Positions 53,284 to 62,088 are shown, counted from the stretch's first letter. The stretch is DNA of 64,000 bases from Streptomyces sp. I05A-00742 (GCF_013055795.1 NZ_JABETO010000001.1:248376-312375), one strand, 5' to 3'. A program made the numbers and translations. The notes: generated from the sequence alone by a model not told the origin.

Positions 53284-53302
53284 TAAGGGTCCCCTAACCG
53301 TT
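53284..53302. promoter_or_regulatory. Weak iron-box-like site before the siderophore-binding gene
   Basis: TAAGGGTCCC followed by CTAACC matches 11 positions of the iron-box consensus, including the CTAACC half. It lies 48 bases upstream of the siderophore-binding lipoprotein start. Regulation by iron is expected for such a gene. Confidence 0.45.
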
Positions 53303-53349
53303 GGGGCCGGGCCGTTCCCCGGCACCTCGTCGTCCCTCAGGAGGACCCG

Positions 53350-54378
53350 ATGCCCCTCAGTCGCCGCGGCAGCGCCGCCGCAGCCCTCGCCCTCGCCGCC
53401 GCACTCTCCCTCACGGCCTGCGGCTCCGACGGCGACGGGAAGGGCAAGGACGGCGGCGCCGGGTCGAAGGACGTGGCCCAGGGCGGCAAGGACTTCGGCA
53501 AGGCCGCCGACCTCACCAAGGGCATGGGCACCGACGCCGCCCCCGGACAGTTCCCCCGCACCGTCACCCACGCGCTCGGGAAGACCGAGATCAGGACCAA
53601 GCCGAAGCGGGTCGTGGTCCTGGACGTCGGCGAGCTCGACAACGTCGTCTCGCTCGGCCTCCGGCCGGTCGGCTACGCGCCGGCCGAGGGCGGCGACGGC
53701 ATCCCCGCCTACCTGAAGAAGGACGCGGGCGAGCCCAAGAGCGTCGGCACGATCAACGGTCTCAACCTGGAGGCCATCAACAACCTCCACCCCGATCTGA
53801 TCATCGGCAGCAAACTCCGCGCCGAGAAGCACTACAAGGATCTCTCCAAGATCGCGCCGACCGTCTTCTCCGTCCGCCCGGGCTTCACCTGGAAGGAGAA
53901 CTACCTCCTCAACGCCGCGGCCCTCGACGAGACCGCGAAGGCCAAGAAGAACCTCGCCGACTACGAGGCGAAGGCGAAGAAGCTCGGCGAGGACCTCGGC
54001 GACAAGAAGCCGACCATCACCATGCTCCGCTACATGCCGCAGTTCACCCGGCTGTACGCGGGCAAGTCGTTCATCGGCACCATCCTCAAGGACGTCGGCC
54101 TGCCCCGGCCGAAGAACCAGCAGGTGGACGAGCTCGCCGTGCAGATCGGCCCGGAGAAGATCGACCAGGCCGACGCCGACTGGATCTTCACCGGCGTCTA
54201 CGGCGACCCCGACCGCACCAAGCGGAACGCCGCCGAGGACAACCCGCTGTGGAAGAAGCTCACCGCCGTCAAGGAGGGCCGCGCCCACGACGTCAAGGAC
54301 GAGACCTGGTACCTCGGCCTCGGCGTCACCGCGGCGAACAGCGTCCTGGACGACCTGCGGGGCTTCCTCGTCAAGTAG
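53350..54378 (+). CDS. Iron-siderophore ABC transporter substrate-binding lipoprotein
   Basis: ATG 53350 with AGGAGGA upstream; 342 residues. Lipobox LSLTAC near residue 23, then a Lys/Asp-rich linker. The periplasmic-binding type-III fold is clear: TKPKRVVVLDVGELDNVVSLG, then INGLNLEAINNLHPDLIIGSK and FSVRPGF. It belongs to the FepB/FhuD-like binders of ferric siderophores, anchored on the outside of the membrane. No permease or ATPase is nearby. A weak iron box lies upstream. Confidence 0.9.
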   Translation: MPLSRRGSAAAALALAAALSLTACGSDGDGKGKDGGAGSKDVAQGGKDFGKAADLTKGMGTDAAPGQFPRTVTHALGKTEIRTKPKRVVVLDVGELDNVVSLGLRPVGYAPAEGGDGIPAYLKKDAGEPKSVGTINGLNLEAINNLHPDLIIGSKLRAEKHYKDLSKIAPTVFSVRPGFTWKENYLLNAAALDETAKAKKNLADYEAKAKKLGEDLGDKKPTITMLRYMPQFTRLYAGKSFIGTILKDVGLPRPKNQQVDELAVQIGPEKIDQADADWIFTGVYGDPDRTKRNAAEDNPLWKKLTAVKEGRAHDVKDETWYLGLGVTAANSVLDDLRGFLVK

Positions 54379-54503
54379 CGGGCGGTCGGTGGCCCGGCGG
54401 GAAGTCGCCCGGGCGGGCGGCCGGTGGCCCGGCGGGCAGCCCCCTGGCGGGCGGCCGACGGGAGGCAGGCCGTCCGGGCCCGGGAGGCAGGTAGCCTTTC
54501 CCC

Positions 54504-55349
54504 GTGCCCGTACTGTCTGAAGTCATCGCCGCCCTCGACGCCCTCTGGCCCCCGGAGCGGGCCGAGCAGTGGGACGCCGTCGGTACGGTCTGCGGCGACC
54601 CCGACGCCGACATCCGCCGGGTCCTGTTCGCCGTGGACCCCGTCCAGGACGTCGTCGACGAGGCCCTGAAGCTCGGCGCCGACCTGATCGTCACCCACCA
54701 CCCCCTCTACCTGCGCGGGACGACCACGGTTTCGGCCGGCACCTTCAAGGGCCGGGCCGTGCACACCCTGATCAAGAACGACATCGCGCTGCACGTCGCG
54801 CACACCAACGCCGACCGCGCCGACCCCGGCGTCTCCGACGCCCTCGCCGGCGCCCTCGACCTGCGCGTCATCGGCCCCCTCGTACCCGACCCGACCGACC
54901 CCTCCGGGCGCCGCGGGCTCGGCCGCATCTGCGAGCCCGTCGCCCCGCTGACCCTCGCCGAGTTCGGCGAGCGCTGCGCCGCCCGGCTGCCCGCCACCGC
55001 GCAGGGCGTCCGCGTCGCCGGCGACCCGAAGCGGGTGCTGCGCACGGTCGCCGTCTGCGGCGGCTCCGGCGACTCCCTCTTCGACGAGGTCCGGGCCGCG
55101 GGCGTCGACGCGTACGTCACCGCCGACCTGCGGCACCACCCCGCCTCCGAGGCGCAGCAGCACAGCCCGCTCGCGCTGGTCGACGCCGCGCACTGGGCCA
55201 CCGAGTGGCCCTGGACCGAGCAGGCCGCGGCCCAGCTCGACGAGATCTCCGACCGGCACGACTGGGGCCTGCGCACCCACGTCTCGCGCCTCGTCACCGA
55301 CCCCTGGACCGCCCACGCGGCGTCGTCCGCCCCGAACGATCACCAGTAA
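54504..55349 (+). CDS. Nif3-like dinuclear metal centre protein
   Basis: GTG 54504; 281 residues. Metal-binding motifs of the Nif3/YbgI family: LIVTHHPLYLRG (His pair) near 62, HVAHTNADRADPG near 95 (His-x-N-x-D), and later VDAAHWATEWP (His-x3-E). Hexameric toroid proteins; biochemical role is debated (a GTP cyclohydrolase I type 2 label is not supported). Heads the conserved actinobacterial trio with the zinc-ribbon and RNase H-phosphatase genes. Confidence 0.9.
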   Translation: MPVLSEVIAALDALWPPERAEQWDAVGTVCGDPDADIRRVLFAVDPVQDVVDEALKLGADLIVTHHPLYLRGTTTVSAGTFKGRAVHTLIKNDIALHVAHTNADRADPGVSDALAGALDLRVIGPLVPDPTDPSGRRGLGRICEPVAPLTLAEFGERCAARLPATAQGVRVAGDPKRVLRTVAVCGGSGDSLFDEVRAAGVDAYVTADLRHHPASEAQQHSPLALVDAAHWATEWPWTEQAAAQLDEISDRHDWGLRTHVSRLVTDPWTAHAASSAPNDHQ

Positions 55350-55362
55350 GAGGAGCCCCCAA

Positions 55363-56106
55363 CTGAACGCCGCGCCCGCCGACCAGATCCGTCTCCTGGA
55401 TCTCCAGGCCCTCGACACCCGCATCGGTCAGCTCGCCCACAAGCGCAGGACCCTGCCCGAGCACGCCGAGATCCAGGCCCTCGAAGGCGATCTCGCCCAG
55501 CACCGCGACCTCCTCGTCGCCGCGCAGACCGAGGAGAGCGACACCTCCCGCGAGCAGGCCAAGGCCGAGCAGGACGTCGACCAGGTGCGCCGGCGCGCCG
55601 CCCGCGACCAGCAGCGGCTCGACTCCGGCGCGGGGATGACCCCGAAGGACCTGGAGAACCTCCAGCACGAGGTCGCCTCCCTCGCCAAGCGCCAGGGCGA
55701 TCTGGAGGACGTCGTCCTGGAGATCATGGAGCGCCGCGAGGCCGCCCAGGAGCGCGTCACCGAGCTGACCGCCCGGGTCGAGGCCGTCCAGGGCAAGGTC
55801 GACGCCGCCGCCGCGCGCCGCGAGGCCGCCGTGGCCGAGATCGACGCCGAGGTCGCCACCGCCACCAAGGAGCGCTCGATCGTCGCCGGTTCGGTCCCGG
55901 CCGATCTGCTCAAGCTCTACGACAAGCTGCGCGAGAAGGAGGGCGGCGTCGGCGCGGCCCGCCTCTACCAGCGCCGGTGCGAGGGCTGTCGCCTGGAGCT
56001 CAACATCACCGAGGTCAACGAGGTCCGCGCGGCCGCCCCGGACGCGGTGGTCCGCTGCGAGAACTGCCGCCGGATCCTGGTCCGCACCCCCGAGTCGGGG
56101 CTGTAG
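55363..56106 (+). CDS. C4-type zinc-ribbon coiled-coil protein, CTG start
   Basis: The start is set at CTG 55363: AGGAG at 55351-55355 is 7 bases before it and the frame is continuous, while the first ATG in frame (at 55636) would lose a third of the coiled coil. 247 residues: a long helical hairpin (residues 10-190, Glu/Ala/Arg-rich), then a C4 zinc ribbon with CEGC near 206 and CENC near 233. The family is conserved in actinobacteria; orthologous to mycobacterial Rv2229c by order (from memory). Probably binds nucleic acid or acts as an adaptor. 13 bases after the Nif3 gene. Confidence 0.85.
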   Translation: MNAAPADQIRLLDLQALDTRIGQLAHKRRTLPEHAEIQALEGDLAQHRDLLVAAQTEESDTSREQAKAEQDVDQVRRRAARDQQRLDSGAGMTPKDLENLQHEVASLAKRQGDLEDVVLEIMERREAAQERVTELTARVEAVQGKVDAAAARREAAVAEIDAEVATATKERSIVAGSVPADLLKLYDKLREKEGGVGAARLYQRRCEGCRLELNITEVNEVRAAAPDAVVRCENCRRILVRTPESGL

Positions 56107-56114
56107 GCCGCGGT

Positions 56115-57335
56115 ATGGCCCACCGCTTCGTCGTCGAGGCCGACGGCGGTTCCCGGGGCAACCCGGGGCCCGCCGGTTACGGCGCGGCCGTGCTCGACGC
56201 GGCGACCGGCGAGGTCCTCGCCGAGGCCGCCGAGTACATCGGTACCGCGACCAACAACGTCGCCGAGTACAAGGGGCTCATCGCCGGTCTCGAGGCCGCG
56301 CTGGCCCTCGACCCGGACGCGGAGATCACCGTCCGGATGGACTCCAAGCTCGTCGTCGAGCAGATGTCCGGCCGCTGGAAGATCAAGCACCCGGACATGA
56401 AGCCGCTGGCCGCCCGGGCCCGGCTGGTCTTCCCGCCCGGCCGGGTCCGCTACGAGTGGATCCCGCGCGAGCGGAACAAGCACGCCGACCGGCTCGCCAA
56501 CGAGGCCATGGACGCGGGGAAGAAGGGCCTCCCGTGGGAGCCCTCCGGCCGCCCCCGGCCCAGCGTCGGGGCCGTCGACGCCCGGGTGCCGGTGGATCCG
56601 GCGCCGGTCGGGGAGAGGCCTTCAGGTACCGATGCCGATACCGATACCGATACCGGCATCGACTCCGAGCCGAAGGCCGCGCCCCTCGGCTGGGCCGCGT
56701 CCGCCGACCTCGGCGCCCCGACGACATTCGTCCTGCTGCGGCACGGCGAGACCGCGCTCACCCCGCAGAAGCGATTCTCCGGCAGCGGCGGCTCCGACCC
56801 CGAGCTCTCGCCTGCCGGCCGCCGCCAGGCCGAGGCGGTCGCCGCGGCGCTGGCCGCGCGCGGCACGATCCAGGCCGTCGTCAGCTCGCCCCTGCGCCGC
56901 TGCCGTGAGACGGCGGGCGCGGTGGCGGCCCGCCTCGGACTCGACGTCCGCGTCGAAGAGGGCCTGCGCGAGGCCGACTTCGGCGACTGGGAGGGCCTGA
57001 CCTTCGCCGAGGTCCGGGAGCGGTACCCCGAGGACCTGGACGCCTGGCTCGCCTCCACCAAGGCCGCCCCCACCGGCGGCGGCGAGAGCTTCGCGGCCGT
57101 CGCCCGCCGCGTCGCCCTCGCCCGCGACCGGCTCCTCGCCCGGTACGCGGGCCGTACGGTGCTGCTGGTGTCGCATGTGACGCCGGTCAAGTCCCTGGTC
57201 CGGCTGGCGCTGGGGGCGCCGCCCGAGTCGCTGTTCCGCATGGAGCTGTCGGCGGCCTCGTTGTCGGCGGTGGCGTACTACGCGGACGGCAACACCTCGC
57301 TGCGGCTGCTGAACGACACCTCCCACCTGCGCTGA
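56115..57335 (+). CDS. Bifunctional RNase HI / histidine phosphatase (CobC-like)
   Basis: ATG 56115; 406 residues. Residues 1-135 are RNase H: D10 in EADGGSRGNPGP, Glu in NNVAEYKGL, Asp in RMDSKLVVEQM and the final Asp in RNKHADRLANEA. A low-complexity linker with TDADTDTDTG (56633-56656) follows. Residues 200-406 are a histidine phosphatase with LLRHGETAL and a second His in LLVSHVTPVK. Same layout as mycobacterial Rv2228c. It removes RNA from hybrids, and the phosphatase part may serve cobalamin biosynthesis (alpha-ribazole phosphate). Last gene of the trio. Confidence 0.92.
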   Translation: MAHRFVVEADGGSRGNPGPAGYGAAVLDAATGEVLAEAAEYIGTATNNVAEYKGLIAGLEAALALDPDAEITVRMDSKLVVEQMSGRWKIKHPDMKPLAARARLVFPPGRVRYEWIPRERNKHADRLANEAMDAGKKGLPWEPSGRPRPSVGAVDARVPVDPAPVGERPSGTDADTDTDTGIDSEPKAAPLGWAASADLGAPTTFVLLRHGETALTPQKRFSGSGGSDPELSPAGRRQAEAVAAALAARGTIQAVVSSPLRRCRETAGAVAARLGLDVRVEEGLREADFGDWEGLTFAEVRERYPEDLDAWLASTKAAPTGGGESFAAVARRVALARDRLLARYAGRTVLLVSHVTPVKSLVRLALGAPPESLFRMELSAASLSAVAYYADGNTSLRLLNDTSHLR

Positions 57336-57372
57336 CCCGGGGGAGGGGCCCGGCGCGGGGCTTGGCGCGGGG

Positions 57373-57975
57373 TTACAGCCAGCCCTCCTCCCAGGCGCGC
57401 CGGGCGGCCTCGTGGCGGGTGCCGGCGTCGAGCTTCGTCATGGCCGACGAGAGGTAGTTGCGCACCGTGCCGGGGGCCAGGGAGACCGACCGGGCGATGG
57501 CCCGCACGGCGTGGCCCTGCCGGGTGTGCCGCAGGACGTCGAGCTCGCGGGCGGTCAGCGGGCAGTGCCCGTCGGAGAGGGCCAGGGCGGCGATGTGCGG
57601 GTCCACGTAGAGCCCGCCGGCGTGGACGTCGCGCAGGATGCCCGGCAGCCGCGCCGCGTCGGTGGACTTCGGCACGATCCCCCGCGCCCCGGCGGCCAGC
57701 GCCCGCCGGAGCATGCCCGGCCGGACCTGCCGGGCGACCAGCACCACCCGGGCGTCATGACCGCCGAGGACGCCCCGGACGGCCTGCACCCCGTCCAGCG
57801 GCGGCAGATCCAGGTCCAGCACCGCCAGGTCAGGACGGTGGCCGGCGACCGCTTCGAGGGCGGCCGGGCCGTCGGCGGCCTCGGCGACCACGGAGAAGTC
57901 GGGCTCCCGGTCCAGCAGGGCGGCCAGCGCCCCGCGGAACAGGGCCTCGTCGTCGGCGAGCACGATCCGGATCAC
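57373..57975 (-). CDS. Orphan NarL-type response regulator
   Basis: The start is set at GTG 57975, where family similarity begins (VIRIVLADDEALFRGAL). An upstream ATG at 58107 has GGAGG, but the added 44 residues include a rare TTA codon and a repeated ADAP unit, unlike coding DNA here. 200 residues: acidic pair DD, phospho-acceptor in LAVLDLDLPP near 54, LuxR helix-turn-helix 135-190. No kinase neighbour. Divergent from the lectin gene. Confidence 0.82.
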   Translation of the reverse strand: MIRIVLADDEALFRGALAALLDREPDFSVVAEAADGPAALEAVAGHRPDLAVLDLDLPPLDGVQAVRGVLGGHDARVVLVARQVRPGMLRRALAAGARGIVPKSTDAARLPGILRDVHAGGLYVDPHIAALALSDGHCPLTARELDVLRHTRQGHAVRAIARSVSLAPGTVRNYLSSAMTKLDAGTRHEAARRAWEEGWL

Positions 57976-58259
57976 CGGCACCGCCGGCCTGTCGGCCGGT
58001 GCATCGGCCGGTGCGTCGGCCGGTGCGCGCGTAACCGGCGTCTTCGTACCGATCGCACGGATCGTACCGACGGGGGCAGGGCACCGCGAAATATCACGTA
58101 AGCACATGACATGTGTCCCAACCTCCCCGTGGCGGTGCACGGTTAACCGCTTACTTTTCGCACTACTGAGCGGCATCCGGACCCGCGAAGCTGTGCGGGC
58201 AGGCTCGGCGGCGGCCCCGGCCACCGCCGGACACCGACCCCAGTCAACCGGAGGTTGCC

Positions 58260-58730
58260 GTGCGCGACACGTCCAAGAAGCGCCATCCGAAAGCCCTGTT
58301 CGCCGCCGGCGCGCTGGCCGCGGCGGCCACCCTCACCGCGTTCGCCCCGACCGCCGGCGCGAGCACCACCGACGCCCAGGCGGGGCCGTACACCTACCGG
58401 AACGTGTCCACCGGCAAGTGTCTCGACGGCAACACCAACAGCATCTACCCGCACGACTGCAACGGCGGCAACTACCAGCGCTGGATACGCAGCGGCTCCG
58501 GCTCCTTCGAGCTGAAGAGCGTGGCCACGGGCAAGTGCCTGGACACCAACGGAAGTTCGGTCTACGCCCTGGGCTGCAACGGCGGCAACTACCAGCGCTG
58601 GACCTTCCACGGCGGCAACCCGTACCAGCTGAAGAACGTGTCGACGGGCAAGTGCCTCGACACCAACGGCTCCAGCATGTACCCGCACGACTGCAACGGC
58701 GGCAACTACCAGCGGTGGACCCAGAGATGA
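58260..58730 (+). CDS. Secreted ricin-B-type (beta-trefoil) lectin, three near-identical repeats
   Basis: GTG 58260 with GGAGG upstream; 156 residues. Signal peptide to about residue 35 (TAGAS). The mature part is three units of about 38-40 residues, each with TGKCLD, a central CNGGNYQRW, and the QxW-type trefoil mark. Together they make one small, highly symmetric beta-trefoil; each unit has two Cys for a disulphide. It binds galactose-type or other glycans. Unusual for lacking any catalytic domain. Followed by an 18-base stem terminator. Confidence 0.88.
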   Translation: MRDTSKKRHPKALFAAGALAAAATLTAFAPTAGASTTDAQAGPYTYRNVSTGKCLDGNTNSIYPHDCNGGNYQRWIRSGSGSFELKSVATGKCLDTNGSSVYALGCNGGNYQRWTFHGGNPYQLKNVSTGKCLDTNGSSMYPHDCNGGNYQRWTQR

Positions 58731-58735
58731 CCCGC

Positions 58736-58781
58736 CCCGGGAGGGCCCGGCACGGCCGCGGCGGTGCCGGGCCCTCCCGGG
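58736..58781 (+). terminator. Terminator of the lectin gene
   Basis: A perfect 18-base GC stem (58736-58753 with 58764-58781) with a 10-base loop, starting 6 bases after the stop codon. Confidence 0.85.
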
Positions 58782-58798
58782 CTTCGTCCCGGCGGCGC

Positions 58799-59290
58799 TC
58801 AGCCGCCGGCACTCCTCCCGAGGGCAGCCGGGCTTCCCAGCGGAGCCGGGCCCATGATCGCGGTCCCGACGACCGTCCTCCCCAACAGCCGCCCCGCCCG
58901 CAGCCGTTTGCGCTCGCGCTCCTCGATGTCCTGCGGCCCCTCCCCGGTCGCCGCCGTCCGCGGACACCCGGGGCAGCACCACAGATCCGGCGCGCCCGGC
59001 AGCGGCGGATCCATCGCGACCGCACAGTGCGGACACTCCACGGTCACCCCCTCCACATGACCGCACGCCCCGCACACCCAGACCGGCCCCTCCGTGTCCT
59101 GCCGCCGCCACGCCGTCCCCCGGCACCGGGCACACCCCGTGGTGACGATCCCCGCCCGGTCCATGATCGGAGGCTCCGGCGTGGTGTCGGCGTACGCGAT
59201 GAGCCGCGCCCTCACCTCGTCATCCGTCGTATTGGCCATCCGGAGCAGGTGTGCGACGCGCGAGCGTGCCTCGTCAGCGAATTCGTTCAT
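58799..59290 (-). CDS. Hypothetical multi-zinc-ribbon protein, 163 residues
   Basis: ATG 59290. Four CxxC pairs in the central region: CARC near 53, CGAC near 73, CPHC near 85 and CCPGC near 100, likely binding two zinc ions. The N-terminal helix (ADEARSRVAHLLRM) and the C-terminal basic helix with a small hydrophobic end may interact with partners. Not recognised further. Confidence 0.65.
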   Translation of the reverse strand: MNEFADEARSRVAHLLRMANTTDDEVRARLIAYADTTPEPPIMDRAGIVTTGCARCRGTAWRRQDTEGPVWVCGACGHVEGVTVECPHCAVAMDPPLPGAPDLWCCPGCPRTAATGEGPQDIEERERKRLRAGRLLGRTVVGTAIMGPAPLGSPAALGRSAGG

Positions 59291-59399
59291 GGCGGGGGCA
59301 GGTTATCGCCGCCCCCGCCCAATGATCACGAACGCCCGGCGCCGGGTTGACGCCCCCTTGACACGCGCGCGAGTCGCGGAGCCCGCCGCACCGCCGGAC

Positions 59400-59900
59400 T
59401 CAGGCCACGCGCGACGCGCTCTGGATCACCACAGGCTCCACCGGAACGTCCTGGTGGTGCCCCTTGGACCCCGTCCGCACACCCCTGATCGCGTCGACGG
59501 CCTCCGCGCCCTCGACGACCTCCCCGAACACCGCGTAGCCCCAGCCCTGCGGCGTCGGAGAGCTGTGGTTCAGGAAATCGTTGTCCACGGTGTTGATGAA
59601 GAACTGCGCGGTCGCCGAGTGCGGGTCGTTCGTACGGGCCATGGCCACACTGCCGCGCACGTTCTGCAGACCGTTGTTCGCCTCGTTCTCGATCGGCGCC
59701 CCGACCGGCTTCTGCCGCATGTCGGCCGTGAAGCCGCCACCCTGGATCATGAAGCCCGGGATCACCCGATGGAAGACCGTGCCGTTGTAGTGGCCGGCAT
59801 CGACGTACTTCAGAAAGTTCTCGACAGTATTCGGCGCCTTCTCCTCGTTGAGCGCCAGCACGATGTCGCCATGGCTCGTGCTGAGCCGGACCTTGGTCAT
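59400..59900 (-). CDS. ppiB: Cyclophilin-type peptidyl-prolyl isomerase
   Basis: ATG 59900; 166 residues, cytoplasmic. Cyclophilin landmarks: [13 protein letters not shown] (catalytic Arg), [19 protein letters not shown], and [12 protein letters not shown]. Close in size and motif to PpiB. Speeds proline isomerisation during folding. The start is set where the conserved [12 protein letters not shown] begins. No partner genes. Confidence 0.92.
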   Translation of the reverse strand: MTKVRLSTSHGDIVLALNEEKAPNTVENFLKYVDAGHYNGTVFHRVIPGFMIQGGGFTADMRQKPVGAPIENEANNGLQNVRGSVAMARTNDPHSATAQFFINTVDNDFLNHSSPTPQGWGYAVFGEVVEGAEAVDAIRGVRTGSKGHHQDVPVEPVVIQSASRVA

Positions 59901-60031
59901 GAGATTCCCACTCTGTCGGTCGAAACGCCCTGCCGGGCGCCTGGTCAAAAGTGATCAAAAGTCTGGCACAGCCCGCCCCGGTCCCCGACGGCGGCGTGCC
60001 CGCACGGGCAGGGAAGCCTCCGGCCGGGGCG

Positions 60032-60466
60032 CTATCCGCAGTCCCCCAGGATCGGACCCGAGTCGACGGGTGAGTACGTGGCGTACAGCAGGAAGAGCTC
60101 AATCGGAATCGTCAGCACACCCGGCCACACGCCGATGTACGCCACGAGTCCCAGCTTTGTCCCCGCGAGCCGGATTCCGTGCTGCCGCCGCATCCGCCTG
60201 GCGAGCAGCACGCAGACAACGACCGCGGACATACCGAGGACCGGACCCGCCCACGCGGCGGCATGCTCCGTCTTCGGAAAAGGCAGGTGCCGGCATGCCG
60301 CCTGCTGCCGGTCGACCCAGTCGCTGTCGATGCTCTGCACCTGCCACGAGGCGACCACGCCGGCAACGGTCGCGAACGGCACCCACAGTGCGGCGATCAG
60401 GGTGCCGGGCGTGAGGGGGAGCCCAGGCCTGGTATGGCCTGCCGGGGGAGACGTCGAGGGAGCCAT
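60032..60466 (-). CDS. Small membrane protein coupled to the amidase gene, immunity candidate
   Basis: ATG 60466 shares a base with the amidase stop (TGATG), so translation is coupled. 144 residues with three hydrophobic segments (about 25-45, 72-92 and 105-130), a Cys in ACRHLPFPKTEHAAAW and a final Cys. Family not recognised. A membrane protein made together with a peptidoglycan-directed enzyme fits an immunity or export partner. Confidence 0.6.
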   Translation of the reverse strand: MAPSTSPPAGHTRPGLPLTPGTLIAALWVPFATVAGVVASWQVQSIDSDWVDRQQAACRHLPFPKTEHAAAWAGPVLGMSAVVVCVLLARRMRRQHGIRLAGTKLGLVAYIGVWPGVLTIPIELFLLYATYSPVDSGPILGDCG

Positions 60467-61761
60467 CAGTACCAATCCGGGTGGGGGCGGACGATGTGGA
60501 TGCGCTGCTCACCGTGGTTTCTGGTCGCGACGTGCTCCCGGGCCTCCAGGCTGACGTTCTTCCACGAACTGGTGTGCTGAGTCAGCTTGATGTCGCCGTC
60601 GGGGGTCACGGAGGTGACGACGGCGGCATGGTAGGTCTCGCCCGTGGGCTCGCCTCCGGGGTCGTCGGCCACCTGCTCGTAGAAGATGATGTCGCCAGGG
60701 CGTGCTTCCGGCCTCGGCACCTCTTCGCCGCCGTTGCGCGTGAGGAAGTTCTGCAGGCCCTGGGCCGATGCCCAGGAACGGGAGTGGTACGCCCGCTGGT
60801 CCCACCAGTCGAACCCTGTGCCGCTCTCCCGGCCCCAGGTGTTGTCACCGTGGGGCCCCCACATGGAGTCGAACTTCTTCTCCATACCGCCGGCATCGAG
60901 AGCGGACGACACGAAGTTGGCGCAGTTGTTCTTGAACTTGAGGTCGTCGGCCCTGTCCCAGTGGTCCAGCGCGTAGCGCACCATCTCGACGCGGTCGATC
61001 TTGCCGTCGGCGCCCCGGAGCTCCCGTCCGACCGCGGGCGGCAGTCCCTTGAGGTCGGCGATGGTCACCGGGTCCGCCAGCATCAGCGCCTTGTGCTGCG
61101 CCGGCGTCAGCCCGTCCCACCACTCGCGGACGAGGTGCGGGTCCTTCCCGACGGGTATGGCGCCCCTCAGCATGTCGATTTCGAGGTGGGCGGTCTCGGT
61201 CAGGATGTCGTTGTGCGCCACGCCGGTGTTCGAGACGTCGATCTTCGTCGCCAGCCTGTCCAGCTCGGCGGACGCCTTCGCGTCAGCCTGTGCGGCCTGC
61301 CGCAGCGCCTCTTCGATCAAGCCGTTGACCTCGGATATGTGCTCCTGTTCCTTCTTGTAGTCGTCGCGTACGCGCTGCGGGACGCCGGGTCCCGTGGGCG
61401 CGACCCTGTACGCGCCCACCGCTCGGCCGTCGTGCATCTCCAGCCCGTACCCGGCCGCCAGCTCCACCGCGTGGAACAGCGTGCGCTGGGCCCACTCCAT
61501 CGTCGAGGCCAGCCCGTCGATGACCATGGCGGCGCCCTTGATGATGTCGCCGCCGGCCTCCAGACGGTCGGCCAGGTCCTCCAGGCGCCTGCCCGCCTTC
61601 TTGCCCGTGGCGTCCGTCCAGTGCTCGTCGAGCGGCTTCTTGCCCTGCTCGCGCATGTCGTCCGCGGCGGTGGACGAACGCTGCGAGAGGGCGATCCAGT
61701 CGTCGGCCGCCTTCTTCCACTGATCGACATGGCAGCTGTGCAGGTCGTGATACGAGACCAC
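60466..61761 (-). CDS. WXG-like N-terminal / amidase-type C-terminal protein, type VII effector candidate
   Basis: GTG 61761, 3 bases after the WXG100-like gene; 431 residues. The N-terminal 130 residues form a helical, Trp-containing WXG/LXG-like export region (WKKAADDWIAL). The middle is helical. The C-terminal 170 residues carry the amidase_6 pattern: KNNCANFVSSALDAGGM (Cys near 280) and ETYHAAVVTSVT (His near 377), followed by an acidic residue. Such domains cut peptidoglycan peptides or act as cysteine peptidases. No signal peptide, as for type VII substrates. Confidence 0.72.
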   Translation of the reverse strand: MVSYHDLHSCHVDQWKKAADDWIALSQRSSTAADDMREQGKKPLDEHWTDATGKKAGRRLEDLADRLEAGGDIIKGAAMVIDGLASTMEWAQRTLFHAVELAAGYGLEMHDGRAVGAYRVAPTGPGVPQRVRDDYKKEQEHISEVNGLIEEALRQAAQADAKASAELDRLATKIDVSNTGVAHNDILTETAHLEIDMLRGAIPVGKDPHLVREWWDGLTPAQHKALMLADPVTIADLKGLPPAVGRELRGADGKIDRVEMVRYALDHWDRADDLKFKNNCANFVSSALDAGGMEKKFDSMWGPHGDNTWGRESGTGFDWWDQRAYHSRSWASAQGLQNFLTRNGGEEVPRPEARPGDIIFYEQVADDPGGEPTGETYHAAVVTSVTPDGDIKLTQHTSSWKNVSLEAREHVATRNHGEQRIHIVRPHPDWY

Positions 61762-61764
61762 GGG

Positions 61765-62088
61765 TCACTTCCCCCCGAAGTCGTCGAGGCCGTGCCGGAG
61801 CCTCCGCATGGCCTCCCGGGCCTGCTTGTCCGTGGCGTCGTAGTCATTCGCCGCCCCATGGAGGTTCCCCGCCATGCTGTCCATCTGCTCGGCCAGGTCG
61901 ACCATGTGCTTCTCCCACGCGGCCGCACAGCGCTTCAGAGCACCTGCCGAGGCCCAGCCGTGATCGTTTCCTGCCACCTTCTCGCTGGAGTCGAGCGACT
62001 TGCCCAGGTCCTCCACCGCCTTCTCGGCAGCGGACCGGGTCCCGTTCCCTCCCCGGCGTACCTGGTGCGTCTCTATGTCAACGTCCAT
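61765..62088 (-). CDS. WXG100-like small helical protein
   Basis: ATG 62088 with GGGGGT upstream; 107 residues. Two helices with KHMVDLAEQMDSM and a Trp in the middle (AAAWEKH), the size and shape of WXG100/ESAT-6-like proteins, although the exact WxG turn is not seen. Likely partner and chaperone for secretion of the following amidase-type protein, 3 bases away. Confidence 0.65.
   Translation of the reverse strand: MDVDIETHQVRRGGNGTRSAAEKAVEDLGKSLDSSEKVAGNDHGWASAGALKRCAAAWEKHMVDLAEQMDSMAGNLHGAANDYDATDKQAREAMRRLRHGLDDFGGK

Noticed and set aside
57976..58107. N-terminal extension of the orphan response regulator from ATG 58107
   Set aside because: Contains a TTA codon, low GC at third positions and a repeated ADAP unit; the family match begins at 57975, despite a good ribosome-binding site upstream of the longer form.
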